This document shows, one piece after another, positions 10,540 to 20,774 of a DNA stretch of 64,000 nucleotides (position 1 is the first letter of the stretch; every line of letters begins with the position of its first letter). Origin of the DNA: Anodontia alba (lineage: Eukaryota > Mollusca > Bivalvia > Lucinida > Lucinidae); assembly GCA_964016985.1 (NCBI GenBank), contig OZ024833.1:66666712-66730711 (forward strand), written 5' to 3'. The translations under genes and the position numbers were made by a program. The notes under the pieces are model-generated. The model did not search any database. It was not told where the DNA came from and was given only the letters and a program-made list of their open reading frames with translations.

Positions 10540-10869
10540 TTTGGGTTTGACATTTCATTCTGATGATATACATGTATTTCATAAGTGCTGATTAGAACGA
10601 AAAAACAACCCCTCGTTTCAGTAAAAGTAAGAAAATAACGTAATACTAATTGAGCAAGCTAAAACTTAGAGCCTGGGAAATAGTTTGAATAACATTCAAA
10701 TACATTTTGTTTCTGGGAAAATAACAAAGACAGATTACTTTTTATCGTCTGCCTTTTTTATTTGTCATAGCTTCAGAAAATGCGCTTTTTTTAACCAAGA
10801 AGTGTTGATATTTTAACCGAGAAATTTTGATATTTTAAACGAGAAGTGTTGATATTTTTCTTGTTTCTC

Positions 10870-10950
10870 TGCAAAAACATATGTTGTGGTACTCATTAGA
10901 AGCACCTCATCAAGACGCTTCTAATGAGTACCTTCAACATATGTTTTCTG
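10870..10950. repeat. Free-standing cassette hairpin
   Basis: ACATATGTTGTGGTACTCAT followed by TAGAAGCACCTCATCAAGAC and the inverted arm ending GAGTACCTTCAACATATG. Same module as in families A, E and L, but no family-specific termini are visible around it. Confidence 0.6.
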
Positions 10951-11045
10951 AAGAAATAAGAAAAAAAAAGCAAAAACGTTTCTGGATATCCCTCTTATCT
11001 GAAGCTTTGCCCAGCGAGTGCTAAAGTTTGCATGCTTGGTAAAAA

Positions 11046-11215
11046 TTTCAGCAGACGGCATTTTGAAATAGTTTTCTGATTTTTCCTAGAAGATAGGATT
11101 TAACAGTTTATACAAATTGTCTCTTTAGGAGACAATTTGCATGAACTGTCAGATCCTATTTTCTATGGAATAAAAATATCATCAGTTTGTCGTCTGCTGA
11201 ATTTTGCCAATAACA
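11046..11215. mobile_element. MITE family I
   Basis: Ends TTCAGCAGACGGCATTTTG and GTTTGTCGTCTGCTGAA. Central arms CAAATTGTCTCTTTAGGAG and GACAATTTGCATG. Copies: 18285, 21148, 34224, 58075, 61131 and 61372. Confidence 0.7.
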
Positions 11216-11324
11216 TGGTAAGTGTTAAAGCGATGATGTGAAATACTTTCATACTGGAAATGAAAACGTACATAAATTATTCACAATGTGTCAAAAAGAG
11301 AGATCACACAGACAAAAATATTAC

Positions 11325-11330
11325 TTTATT
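11325..11330 (-). promoter_or_regulatory. Polyadenylation signal AATAAA
   Basis: AATAAA on the minus strand, 280 bases downstream of the GPCR stop codon; the first canonical signal after that stop. The 3' UTR would be about 300 bases. Confidence 0.5.
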
Positions 11331-11608
11331 TACAATTAACTGATTTTAAGGGAGTGGATACAAGGCTTAGAGAATAATTGCCTTAGAACAATTTCCCATC
11401 CTTGTCTTTGGGGGATAACCATAAACGTAAGATTTCCCTTAAAATGGCACCTGTTTTAGAATGTTTCACATACTAGGGCGGCAACTACTTTTCTCCAAAA
11501 GGTTTCTCCATTCACTTTAAACAAGGGGAATACGCATATACAGACTATACTGCGCATGTTCGCACCTACTTCCGGACATGCCCAATTCACATATGGCGAA
11601 AACGAGGC

Positions 11609-12045
11609 TCACATAATGCTTTCATCTATGTAATGTTCATTATCACTATAATACGCTCCAAGAGAATCATCATCAGTTAAAGCCGAACTGTCACTGGTTT
11701 CTGACAAGCGTCTTCGTGGGCTGTCTTGGTTTCTAAGCTCTAAGCGACGTTCTGTAATGAATATCTCACTTTCACTTTCTACTGAATAGGTATCGTCACC
11801 AACATTCTCATCTACAAGTCTTTCATCAGCATTGGAACCCATAAAGGACACTTCTATATTGTCATTGTCTATGATATTTTCACAGCTGTCGTCTACGAGA
11901 TTTTCACAAGCTGGATTGACCGTGCCTGGCTCCGTTCTCTCTGATAGCATAGAGTTTGTGTATGGATCCGATGTCTGGGGATCTGAATTATTCATTACAG
12001 ACATATTTGCAGTTTGGGAAATACTCGTCTCTTTTAGTGAAACCG
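11609..12045 (-). CDS. Rhodopsin-like GPCR, exon 3 (cytoplasmic tail)
   Basis: Third coding exon of the GPCR begun at 19401. The acceptor is strong (GCGTTCTTTCTTCAG). It enters in phase 1, rebuilding an Ala codon (G from exon 2, CG here), and keeps the frame to TGA at 11611-11609. It codes residues 324-468: an acidic, Ser/Thr-rich, presumably disordered tail with clusters such as ETSDSSALTDDDS and a basic RRRLSE site. Such clusters are typical substrates for GPCR kinases and arrestin binding; that role is inference. Translating on past the acceptor gives a 166-residue frame, but phase and splice sites favour the exon boundary. A tail of about 145 residues is long for the class. Confidence 0.75.
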
Positions 12046-12117
12046 CTGAAGAAAGAACGCATAAATTACATGATGATATGGACCATGCCAAGCGAAAAAG
12101 TGTCTTCACATCATCCT

Positions 12118-12250
12118 GCGCCTGCGTAAAATATCATCCGGGCATTTGCTTTCCGGTCATACATTATGCGGTATCCAATGATTCTGTTAGCAGACAGGGA
12201 CGCTGATGCATGGGCTGATCTGGGCCTTCGCTGTTCGCATATTTTCGTTT
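12118..12250 (+). mobile_element. MITE family M copy
   Basis: GTAAAATATCATCCGGGCAT, TTCTGTTAGCAGACAGGGAC and TGATCTGGGCCTTCGCTGTTC match the copy at 44082 almost word for word. Located in GPCR intron 2. Confidence 0.55.
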
Positions 12251-12307
12251 TCGCACGGCGCGGTCTTTCTTATATTGACAACTGAACATACTCATTGGAA
12301 GTAAAGG

Positions 12308-12470
12308 AATACCATTTCAAGGGAGACAATTCTGTAAAAATTGTTTCGACCATTCTAAAATGGTTTATTATAAAAGGAAAGAATTTGCTCCAAGAAGGGG
12401 CTTGGCATGTCGGAAAGCAAACAGAAAGTCACAAAAATTGTGTACCTTGTAAAATACGGCGGAAAATCTA
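12308..12470 (+). mobile_element. MITE family H, decayed
   Basis: GGGAGACAATTCTG, AAAGGAAAGAATTTGCTCC and GGAAAGCAAACAGAAAGTCAC mark left arm, centre and right flank; the right arm is partly lost. In GPCR intron 2. Confidence 0.5.
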
Positions 12471-12479
12471 TCACATGTA

Positions 12480-13040
12480 CAAAGTCCCCGTACATTGTAT
12501 AGCAACACGTAAGTCGGAATCAGACATCAGAAATATTCTAATTTATTTGTTTATTTCTCGGTCATGCGCGAGATATTTTTGTCCAAGATTAGATGTGAGG
12601 TAATCACAATAGCAAACCTTGAAAACTAGCCCTAAAACGCCATGCACAACAGAAGCCAACAACATTATATTTTATTGTTCCGAGACAAATTCGCATGGAA
12701 AGTCAACCTTATTTTCGTGGAAAAAAAATAACGAATATCGTCTGCTACAACTTTTAAAGGCTCTTTAACGACCCCGAAATTTATTTCGTCAGAAAAAAAA
12801 AAGAAGACCGTTCAGTGTAAAAAAAAAATGACCATTTGGTGCAATTTACGACGCGGGAAAATAACGCGCGTATCGCCTTGACCTCATGACGTCAGCGCAA
12901 CCAAGTCTCGTTCAAGAGGGTGTGATATGGAGTTGTAAAATTGAAATTCTTCATTGATACAATGTACGGACGGTAAAAAAACTGAAGTGTTTTATTAAAA
13001 GCAGTACCACTAGTAGGCATATTATAACAATGCGTATTAC
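12480..13040 (-). other. Remainder of GPCR intron 2
   Basis: Intron sequence. Reading straight on past the exon 2 donor gives 48 further codons with no GPCR-like character (down to 12892), which supports splicing at 13040. Confidence 0.55.
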
Positions 13041-13245
13041 CTGGCATATTCTCAGTCTTGAGTTTGCTGCAAGTACAGAGTAAGAGTACTCTTTCTAGTG
13101 CTTTCTTATAACCGCCTCTGTATGACTTATCCCAATAGGCGTAAGCTAGTGGATTTAGAAGCCCCGTCATGGACGTACCTAACATAGCGTACAAAATAGC
13201 CGTCTCACTTACAGCATGACCTATCTTGCCAAGCGTCACCATGAT
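13041..13245 (-). CDS. Rhodopsin-like GPCR, exon 2 (TM7)
   Basis: Second coding exon, 205 bases, entered in phase 0 after a TTTTACAG acceptor and left in phase 1 at CCAG|GTAATAC, a near-ideal donor. It codes residues 256-323. TM7 carries the NPxxY motif as NPLAY (286-290). An amphipathic helix-8 region follows (YRGGYKKALERVLL), then Cys312 and Cys314, plausible palmitoylation sites. This supplies exactly the helix missing from the six-helix exon at 18637-19401. The intervening 5.4-kb intron is normal for an invertebrate gene and is full of MITEs. Confidence 0.85.
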
Positions 13246-13285
13246 CTGTAAAAGAATATAAATAACATTCTAGAATAACAAAGGA

Positions 13286-13535
13286 AACTGGCGTGAGGTT
13301 ATCAAACTTTTTTCATGCTCAACTCAGCTGAGCATGAAATTTTATCTGCTAATAAATATGAAAATGCCAACAATAGTTGGCATTTTCATATTTATTAGTA
13401 GAGAAATTTTCATGCTCAGCTATGTTCAGCAAGAAAGAATTTGCAGTTGTTGGTAATTTGAAATTTATAAGCAGGGCAAATTTCATGCTCAGCTGAGTTG
13501 AGCATGAAAAAAGTTTTATCACCTCGGAGCCAGAT
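13286..13535. mobile_element. Nested palindromic MITE (family N) in GPCR intron 1
   Basis: Ends GAGGTTATCAAACTTTTTTC and, inverted, GAGGTGATAAAACTTTTTTC. Each terminus holds its own small palindrome (CATGCTCAACTCAGCTGAGC). The interior holds a perfect 48-base palindrome at about 13350-13397 (AATATGAAAATGCCAAC arm). Three levels of inverted symmetry in 250 bases. Confidence 0.7.
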
Positions 13536-13539
13536 GTAA

Positions 13540-14125
13540 CTCTGGGCAATAATATTTACCTTCCACCTCATTTGGAGCTACATTCAAATGAAAGACTCTG
13601 TGACCTCTGGGGCATCAGACTCATTCCTTTAAAAGTAATGCCTAATTACTTGTAAATTGAAAGCTTTTAACTACTAGGGATTGGTTTGGTCCTGATCGCA
13701 ATGGTGTTTACCCTTTACAAAATGCACAAAATCTCTCAGGGATATCAATTCTCATTCATCATTGATTTTATTAGCATCATCAACAATTGAGACTTTAAAA
13801 GTTACCACTTTAAAAGCTTTTCTTTTTCATCACTTAGAGCTTGGTGTTTCAGTGGAATCACACGAAACGGTTGAAATGAAACTTTAAGTTATTTGAAAGG
13901 AAAAGAACAGATTTATCAGTTGTTGTTTACTTTGCAGTCTGTAGATGGATTAAGATAGATCGAGTTGCAATAATTTAATTTAAACTTCGACTATGTTAGA
14001 TACATTGGATATTGCCAAAGCAAGATACTAGTCTGACAGAGGTTTCTTTTCATTCATGATTTCTCATTGAAGACAATATTTGATTTGTGATTGTAAGTTT
14101 TTGTTGCTGGCTATGAACACTAGCG
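13540..14125. other. Intron sequence, nothing recognised
   Basis: Part of GPCR intron 1. No repeats or exons seen. Confidence 0.4.
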
Positions 14126-14138
14126 TTTTGCTGAATAT

Positions 14139-14139
<1 letters not shown>

Positions 14140-14178
<39 letters not shown>
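14140..14178. repeat. Poly-A tract
   Basis: About 39 A residues, followed by further A-rich text with AATAAA. On the host gene strand this is a T tract inside intron 1. Confidence 0.9.
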
Positions 14179-14180
<2 letters not shown>

Positions 14181-14227
14181 AATAAAAAAAAATAAAGCTA
14201 ACGTGTCGCTTTACTTTTTCTCATTAT

Positions 14228-14330
14228 CATCACGAAAACATGCCTATATAATTTTGATCCTCTTAAATCCCACTTTTATATAGTAAAACAGGGGTTTATA
14301 GGGGTATACATTATTTTTCTTATTTTTCTC
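14228..14330 (-). mobile_element. MITE family A, partial
   Basis: CATCACGAAAACATGCCTAT, TTTATATAGTAAAACAGGGG and GGGTATACATTATTTTTC match one arm of the family; the hairpin and other arm are absent. Confidence 0.65.
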
Positions 14331-14354
14331 TTATTTTATATATTTTATTTATTG

Positions 14355-14720
14355 GCGTCAAACAGCCAATACATGGACAAAGTTTTCTTGCCAAATAAAA
14401 TAAGGCTTAAAAACTATAACGAATACAGTGCGCTATCACCATGTCAAATCGTTATCACAACAATAATAAGATTTTTTACAGCCATCAAGCAGCCAATACA
14501 TGGACACAGTTTCGTTGCCAAATAAAATATGGCTTAGAAACTATAACAAATACAATGCACTATCACCATGTCAAATCTTTATCACAACAATAATTAGTTT
14601 TTACAGCTGTCAAACAGCTAATACATGGACAAAGTTTCCTTGCCAAATAAAATATGGCTTAAAAACTATAACAAATACAATGCGCTATCACAACAATAAT
14701 TATGATAAAGAAGCTGTGTC
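14355..14720 (+). repeat. Tandem repeat, period about 125 bp, three units
   Basis: CCAATACATGGACA..GTT, TTGCCAAATAAAATA.GGCTT and CTATCACCATGTCAAATC recur starting near 14366, 14492 and 14618. The units are about 85% alike by eye. The frame at 14500-14805 runs across them and is probably not a gene. Confidence 0.7.
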
Positions 14721-15089
14721 GCATTTTTCACCACTATCAGGTTCTTCGGTACATAATCTAAGGAAAAGTTTACGTTTCATCGAGAAAATCGTCTTGGTCC
14801 AATAAATTTTATCGCATAAATATGTCAAAGCAAATGTGGTAACTTTGTTCATTCACGCGAACAACAAACCTACATTAGCAAAGAATCGTTGCTCGTGTAA
14901 CTAAATTTTATGACGAGAACGTACGTAATTAAGGGAAATGGATATATATTTTCAGGGGAAGATAACTATGTCTAAATTATTTTATCCCCTTCCGAAATGG
15001 AGACTGTTCTGAAAGGAAAGTTTTAGATTGGAATAATGGTTTCACATTCATAGTAAATTTCATGGTGAAACTGGATTGAAATTGGCCTG

Positions 15090-15348
15090 CATCACGAAAA
15101 TATACCTATATAATTTAAATCCCTTAAACCCCACTTTTATATAGTAAAACTGGGGTTTACAGGGGTAAACATTAATTTTCAAATTTTTGCTCAAAAATAT
15201 AGATTTTGGGTACTCTTTAGAACCGCCACGGCGAGGCGGTTCTAACGAATACCCACAATCTATGTTTAGAATTTTTATCTGAAAACTTTCAGTTTTTTTT
15301 TTTATGGTGAAATTTTCAATATATATGAGTAGGCGTGTTTTCGTAATG
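15090..15348 (-). mobile_element. MITE family A
   Basis: Begins CATCACGAAAATATACC and ends AGGCGTGTTTTCGTAATG, with the central cassette hairpin at about 15196-15268 (GGTACTCTTTAGAACCGCC and its arm). In GPCR intron 1. Confidence 0.85.
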
Positions 15349-15364
15349 ACTGTCTTGAGATATG

Positions 15365-15510
15365 TCAAAGACGAGCTGACCGGATAGCAAAGCGGCTGGT
15401 GTGCTCTAAACTATTTGCTCGGGTTTGCATGTCAAAATAGGCATATCTGTGTTAATTCTGATGCAACTCATAATTATAAATGTGTGTTCGATCCGTGTTG
15501 GTGTCCTCTA
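15365..15510 (+). repeat. tRNA-like SINE remnant
   Basis: A-box-like TAGCAAAGCGGC followed by GTGTGTTCGATCC further on. Spacing and pairing are poor; a worn tRNA-derived element is the best guess. Confidence 0.25.
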
Positions 15511-15615
15511 CCTCAAAACGCCACCGTATCAGTGAAGCGTCACAGAAAACACATATAATTACAAACATATACTAAAAACAGCAGAGAGCGAAATGGTTAT
15601 CTGAAGTCATCTAGC

Positions 15616-15876
15616 CTACGAAAATACGCCTATTCAAATAAACTGAAAATTTTACCACCAAAAAAATAAAAATTTTCAGATAAAATAAATCTGATATTTT
15701 TCATATTTCTGCTCAAAACATAGATTGTGGGTACTCGTTAGAACCGCCCAGTACCCACAATCTATGTTTTTGAGCAAAAATAAGGAAAATAATGTATACC
15801 CATGTAAACCCAAGTTTTACTATATAAAAGTGGGTTCAGTAAAGGGGGTCAAAATTATACAGGCATGTTTGCGATG
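15616..15876 (+). mobile_element. MITE family A with collapsed hairpin
   Basis: TACGAAAATACGCCTATTC at the left, GGCATGTTTGCGATG at the right. The hairpin tip is deleted: TTAGAACCGCC runs straight into CAGTACCCAC, leaving unequal arms. Confidence 0.8.
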
Positions 15877-15879
15877 GCA

Positions 15880-16270
15880 AAAGAAAGCCACAAGTAGGAC
15901 CACGATCCCGACAAAAGTCATCGATGGTCAGGCGTCAACAAAAACTGACTGAGAAAGGAACCGTCATTCTATGAGACTTGACTCACAGTCGTGCGAAAGC
16001 AAGCAACATGATAACCATAATTTGGTTAACAACCATGCAAACAGTTTGTCGAGGAATATTTATGTTCATAGCACCAGCCAGATAAGAGGATGTATCGTAA
16101 TTAAATTTTTCTTATTTCTCCATGAAAACATATGTTGTGGTACTCGTTAAAAGCGCTCGCCTTTTCAGTTACAAAAAAACGTACATTTTGCGCAGCTATG
16201 TATTGTTGTAATCAGTCCATCTTTTCGCAACGAGTATAAAACATTTTTGTAATTTCCTTGGATCTTTGGC
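15880..16270. other. Intron sequence with a half cassette
   Basis: Mostly unassigned. ACATATGTTGTGGTACTCGT at about 16128 is one arm of the cassette hairpin without its partner. Confidence 0.4.
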
Positions 16271-16274
16271 TATT

Positions 16275-16345
16275 CACAGAGCACTCAGTGAAGGGCCCGA
16301 TCAGACTGCTTGGATGCGCAGGCTGATCTGTCTTCGCTAAGGGTA
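16275..16345 (+). mobile_element. MITE family B fragment
   Basis: GATCAGACTGCTTGGATGCG and GCAGGCTGATCTGTCTTCGC form one hairpin of the family. Confidence 0.5.
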
Positions 16346-16547
16346 CATGTCATAATGTGCAATATCTCACGGTGCGCTTTATTTGATTTCAGTCTGGATG
16401 AGAGACGTAATTTACACAAACTATCTGTTTCATCAATATTTTAACAGAAAACTGATTTGGAGATTATTGTTGATACCGAAGTACAAGCAATTAGCCCCAA
16501 AATTAGATTGGCAAGACATGAGCCTCGACGTCACGAAATGTACCGTC

Positions 16548-16730
16548 GTACATGTGCGCCCAGCGAAGATTCAGATCAGCCTGCGCATACGCGCAGCCTG
16601 ATCGGAATCTTCACTGGGCGCATTTTGGATAGCCAAGGGTGCAATGTGTCTTCACGCGGGCAACGAAGATTGATCAGACTGCGCGGATGCGCAGGCTGAT
16701 TTGAGTCATCGTTGGTCGCACATGTCAGAA
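16548..16730 (+). mobile_element. MITE family B, full copy
   Basis: Two hairpins in tandem. First: GCGCCCAGCGAAGATTCAGA to CGGAATCTTCACTGGGCGC. Linker GATAGCCAAGG. Second: GCAACGAAGATTGATCAGAC to GGCTGATTTGAGTCATCG. In GPCR intron 1. Confidence 0.8.
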
Positions 16731-17076
16731 GGTACGTTCTCTAACATTGCTGCTCATATCGGCTGAGATTTGCTTTTTTGTTTTATTAATGACTGCGTTC
16801 GCAATAGTGAAGGATGCTCAAAACCTGACTTCAAAATTACATCGACAGGCTTCGCACATGGAAAGTGAGGAAAGAGGTTCCAGTTAGTATTCTGAAGTAT
16901 AAAGCAGTTAAAGTGGGAATGGATTCTAAAATAAATGATCCTATTGTGCAATGAACACATTATCAAATATATAAATGAAGGTACAAGGAAAGGCCACAAT
17001 TAAAACAGCACAGCTTCTCGAAGGCCTTAAAGAAGAAGAGATGAGAAACAAACAATGATAAGACAGTTTAATTCTT

Positions 17077-17257
17077 TGTGTTGAGGTTTAACGGCCAGTC
17101 ATGTCGAGTGCGGTCAGTTTACATGACCACACTTTTACTGGGCAGGCTTTGTCCTCTAAGTGGTTAACCAGTATTTTACACACATTATTTCGCCAGAAAG
17201 TAACAATTGCCCTTCGTGAATCAGCGGTAGAATCTCCACGATAGAATATTACCGGGC
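17077..17257 (-). mobile_element. SINE, 5'-truncated copy
   Basis: Shares GTTGAGGTTTAACGGCC, GAGTGCGGTCAGTTTAC, ACTGGGCAGGC and TTCGCCAGAAA with the copy at 1190, but stops before the tRNA-like head; a fragment of family E follows directly. Confidence 0.7.
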
Positions 17258-17260
17258 CGG

Positions 17261-17436
17261 CGATTCTAATGAGTACACCCAACATACCATTATTATTCTG
17301 AAGGTCTAAAAGACTTCCCTAAATAACCGTCATTTGCTTCCTGACCTAAACTGAATAAACCTCAGTGGCTCGAACTACCCATGTCTCGAACGAGTTTCCA
17401 TGGCCCCAAAGATATTTGAGCCTTTGAAATTCGACT
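17261..17436 (+). mobile_element. pogo-like MITE family E, right half
   Basis: Starts at the cassette arm (CGATTCTAATGAGTACACCC) and runs through CTCAGTGGCTCGAACTACCC to GAAATTCGACTG. The left half was replaced by, or lost next to, the SINE. Confidence 0.7.
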
Positions 17437-17439
17437 GCA

Positions 17440-18280
17440 CAAACAAAACTGAAAATAGCTAAAGAGCCACGTTATCTTAGCCAGACAAGCTACTTTCGGC
17501 TAATTGGTCTTCATCATTGGTCCGCACAAAAATCCCAGAATGGGCTCAATGAACACAAAGGACACAGGAAAACAGAGCAGACAGCAAAGAAGGCTGTCAT
17601 ACATTTGGTGACCACATTGCTATAATTCAAACAGTACTTAACCCTTTAAGCCCGGCAGATCAAACCCAATATAATTACGTGCAAACAGAGTAGATCCATT
17701 GTCAAGGAACATTCACCAGGACGGATATCTACAAATCCAGTTTCTTCCTATCTATACTTAGATTGTGGAGTCACTTCGAGCCAGGAAACGCTTCTGAGGA
17801 TAGCGTCTCATGACTTGAGATATTGAGTAAGTGTAGAGTTGCACACCCATCGGGACATTAGATGTTATCGCTAAACGACTAGGAGACATTTGTTACATTG
17901 AGAATAACGCCTTTGTGGCACTTGTAACAGTAATTTGTCTCTGTGTTGATCCACGGATGAGTTAGGGACCCACTACATGGACCAAACAAACATTATGTGT
18001 AGTTGGATCTTTATCAGGAGTAAGAGCGAGGGTTTGGAGTAGGTTTAAGAACCCCTCCACGCAACATCTTTTTTTCTGTTGACCGTCCCAAGCCGATATT
18101 TCTGTAGTAGTTCATCTTGTAGTACAGATTTGGATAACTACAGAAGTATTAGTTTTGTTAATAATATGTTTCTTTCTATTTACGGAAACCCGAGAATCAA
18201 CCAACAAATAAAAAAAATATGTAGAAAAATGTAAATTTTATATAAAACGGTATTATTATGTTGACCATTACCACTGTGTG
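17440..18280. other. Intron sequence, little recognised
   Basis: AACCCTTTAAGCCCGGCAG and CAAACAGAGTAGATCC at 17641-17700 recall D-type elements. Otherwise unassigned. Confidence 0.35.
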
Positions 18281-18284
18281 GGTA

Positions 18285-18455
18285 GATTCAGTAGACGACA
18301 ACTCTTCGATATTTTTCTTATCTTTCCCAGAAAATGGGCTTGACATTAATGCAGAAAATAGGCTTTGATATTTCAGAGACAATTTACATGAAATGTAAAA
18401 GCCTGTTTTCCGGGAAACATAAGGAAAATATTTTTAAACTATCGTCTGCTGAATT
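18285..18455. mobile_element. MITE family I
   Basis: AGATTCAGTAGACGACA at the left and ATCGTCTGCTGAA at the right; central arms AGACAATTTACATGAAATG. In GPCR intron 1. Confidence 0.55.
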
Positions 18456-18636
18456 TTTTTACCCAGCATGGAGAGCATTAAAGAAAACTTATTTTCTTGT
18501 GCAAAACTCATGCTGCTTGATATATTATTTCCTAGATTCAGACATGATTCTGCTATTCACACGCATATGTTAACATCGACTCCAGGTATTAGCAGATAAG
18601 ACATTATTAAATTAAAAACATTTATTTGTAACACAC

Positions 18637-19401
18637 CAGAAGTGGAATCCAGGAGAAATAAAACATGGCTGCCATCAACGTCACCATCCTAGATCGGTCA
18701 ATGTATCGGCGTCTAATAACGTCACGCTCCATTAAGAAATTGCTTTCTTGAGCACATAAATCTATACAAAATTGCCTCTTCACCCGCCGAATGTAGTGAA
18801 ATATCATTGGTACACATATAATTAGGCATATGATTTGTAAATATCCAATTAGAAGGTAAGTTATTAAGAACACTTGCTCTCTTTGATCGTCTGAATGCAA
18901 GGATATCCAGAGTTGACAAGTTTTATTTGAATCTGTCAAATTTCGCATTTCTGGTGCTAATCCTAATCTTGGAAGAATCGCGACTATTAGGCTAAATATG
19001 ATTATAAATATAATTATAATGAGACTGTACTGTCTACTCCAAATCCTGTGCATAAACTGTGATTTTATTAAAATCTGTCCCCTTCTGACGCAATTTATAG
19101 CTAAAGTCGTTATAATTACGACACAGAAAATCTGGTACCACGTGGCAGTCACCTGATACATCGCGCATGTTTCTGTTCCACCGTCTTTTGTTTTCCGGAA
19201 GTACGTCATAAGGCCGAAAGGAGTTGAAAATAATACGAAACAAATTGTACAAGAACTTAAAGCTATTAATATCTCGTCAATTTCTGATGTATCACGTTTT
19301 GCTTTCACATAACCGCCAGCATAAATCGGAAGTAAATTGAGCAAAACCATAACAATTTCAATGGCTACACTGAAAAATCCAAGGACGTTAGAAACCTCCA
19401 T
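18637..19401 (-). CDS. Rhodopsin-like GPCR, exon 1 (TM1-TM6)
   Basis: First coding exon of a 468-residue class A GPCR. The ATG at 19401 follows an in-frame TAG 24 bases upstream. Hydrophobic helices lie at about 5-31, 42-67, 81-106, 125-146, 177-204 and 238-256. Class features seen: Asn22 in TM1, Cys79 before TM3 and Cys162 in extracellular loop 2 (a likely disulfide), N-glycosylation sites Asn154 and Asn159 in that loop, and FSWIP in TM6 in place of CWxP. TM3 ends AINCVRRGQI, so the usual DRY becomes VRR, and the TM2 Asp is replaced by Thr or Ser; both are unusual. The donor is CTG|GTGTGT, phase 0, matching exon 2; reading on hits a stop after three codons. The ligand cannot be told from sequence: an orphan, divergent receptor at the plasma membrane. 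Confidence 0.88.
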
Positions 19402-19746
19402 ACTCCACAGATATTTGAAGAGCTATCAGGAATGTTTGTTTCCAGTCAGACAGTCAACAAATATCATCTATAAAAAGATTTCAGTTGATGACAACTGTCG
19501 ATATTACTACATTTCCGCCTTTTCTGTAAGGGCAGTCCTTTTTGAAAAAAAGAGGCAGATAATTGTTCGTCAGAATGGCCTCCCTTGGAGGTGCATCCGT
19601 TCCATTTAAGGGTACTTGATATACCTGTAGATTTCACGCCATTTTTACTAGGGAGACAGCTTTTGTGACTTCCTTTTTGTGCTTGTATACATCAAACCTT
19701 ATCAGAAAAGGGATCTACTCAAGAAGGAAAGTATTTGCTTCCAAGA

Positions 19747-20026
19747 CATTACGAAAACACGCCTATTCAAATATATAGAAAAAAATCACCTTCAAAAACT
19801 GAAAATTTTCAGATAAAAAACTCTGATATTTTTTCATATTTCTGCTCAAAACATAGATTGTGGGTACTCGTTAGAATCGCCTCGGCGAGGCGACTCTAAC
19901 GAGTACCCACAATCTATGTTTTTGAACAGAAATAAGAACAAATAAGGTATACCCTGTAAACCCCAATTTTACTATATAAAAGTGGGGTTTAAGGGGTCTA
20001 TATTACATAGGCGTGTTTTCGTGATG
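19747..20026 (+). mobile_element. MITE family A, intact
   Basis: CATTACGAAAACACGCC to GGCGTGTTTTCGTGATG. The perfect cassette hairpin at about 19851-19922 holds GGGTACTCGTTAGAATCGCC and its complement. Inserted in a family H element. Confidence 0.9.
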
Positions 20027-20054
20027 AAGAGCAATTAAGAATTTGGAAACAAAT

Positions 20055-20392
20055 TACAGTCGATTCTTGTAATCTCGACTTCGCTTATTTCAAATAACCG
20101 CTTTTTCTCGAAGTGAAAATCTGGTCCGTTTTAACATGGAAATCTACTATCAGGTAACAAAATATTGAGGAAAAGAAAAGAAATTGCTCCGAAAGGAGGA
20201 GCGATTTCTCCTCTTTTGCACAATATTTTCAATAAATCTCTAACTCTAGGTGTCTAATTACATATTCATTTGTGGAATATGGTTGTTCGATTTATTTTTA
20301 CTCAATTCTGCAAATCTGATGTGTCGAGGAACGGCTATCTCGAGGTATTTCAGAGAATCTCTTGGACTTCGAGATAACGAGAGTCGACTGTA
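20055..20392 (+). mobile_element. pogo-like MITE, family F
   Basis: TACAGTCGATTCTTGTAATC at the left and ACGAGAGTCGACTGTA at the right on TA sites; central hairpin GAAATTGCTCC and GGAGCGATTTC. Nested in the same family H element. Confidence 0.8.
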
Positions 20393-20486
20393 TTTTCCTT
20401 TAGAGTAGATCTCTTTTCAGAAGGGAAGCAAACGATTTTCGACAGAGACACCTCCTTTGAAAAGTGCATCCATTGCCATTAATAAT

Positions 20487-20769
20487 CATTACCAAAACAT
20501 GCCTATTCAAATATACTGAAAGTTTTACCACCAAAAATCGTAAAATTTTCAGACAAAAATTTCTGATATTTTTTCATATTTCTGCTCAAAACATATACTG
20601 TGGGTACTCGTTAGAACCGCCTCGATGAGGCGGTTCTAACGAGTACCCAAAATCTATGTTTTTGAGTACAAATAAGAAATATAATGTATACCCCTGTAAA
20701 CCCCAGTTTTACTATATAAAAGTGGGGTTTAAGGGGGTTTCAACATTATATAGGCATGTTTTCGTGATG
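20487..20769 (+). mobile_element. MITE family A, intact
   Basis: CATTACCAAAACATGCC to GGCATGTTTTCGTGATG; cassette hairpin at about 20588-20661 with tip CGCCTCGATGAGGCG. Confidence 0.9.
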
Positions 20770-20774
20770 AGTTC

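Larger units (their letters stand above)
19613..20480 (+). mobile_element. MITE family H split by two later insertions
   Basis: The left part (GGGAGACAGCTTTTGTGAC, AAAAGGGATCTACTC, AAGTATTTGCTTCCA) stops at 19746. The right part (TCCTTTAGAGTAGATC, TTTTCAGAAGGGAAGC) starts at 20393. Between them lie a family A and a family F element, giving a relative age order. Confidence 0.75.

Noticed and set aside
11609..12109. Stand-alone 166-residue minus-strand gene
   Set aside because: A strong acceptor at 12046 and exact phase match to GPCR exon 2 make it the receptor tail; the first residues are intronic.
12892..13242. 116-residue stand-alone TM7 protein
   Set aside because: It is GPCR exon 2 read past its donor at 13040.
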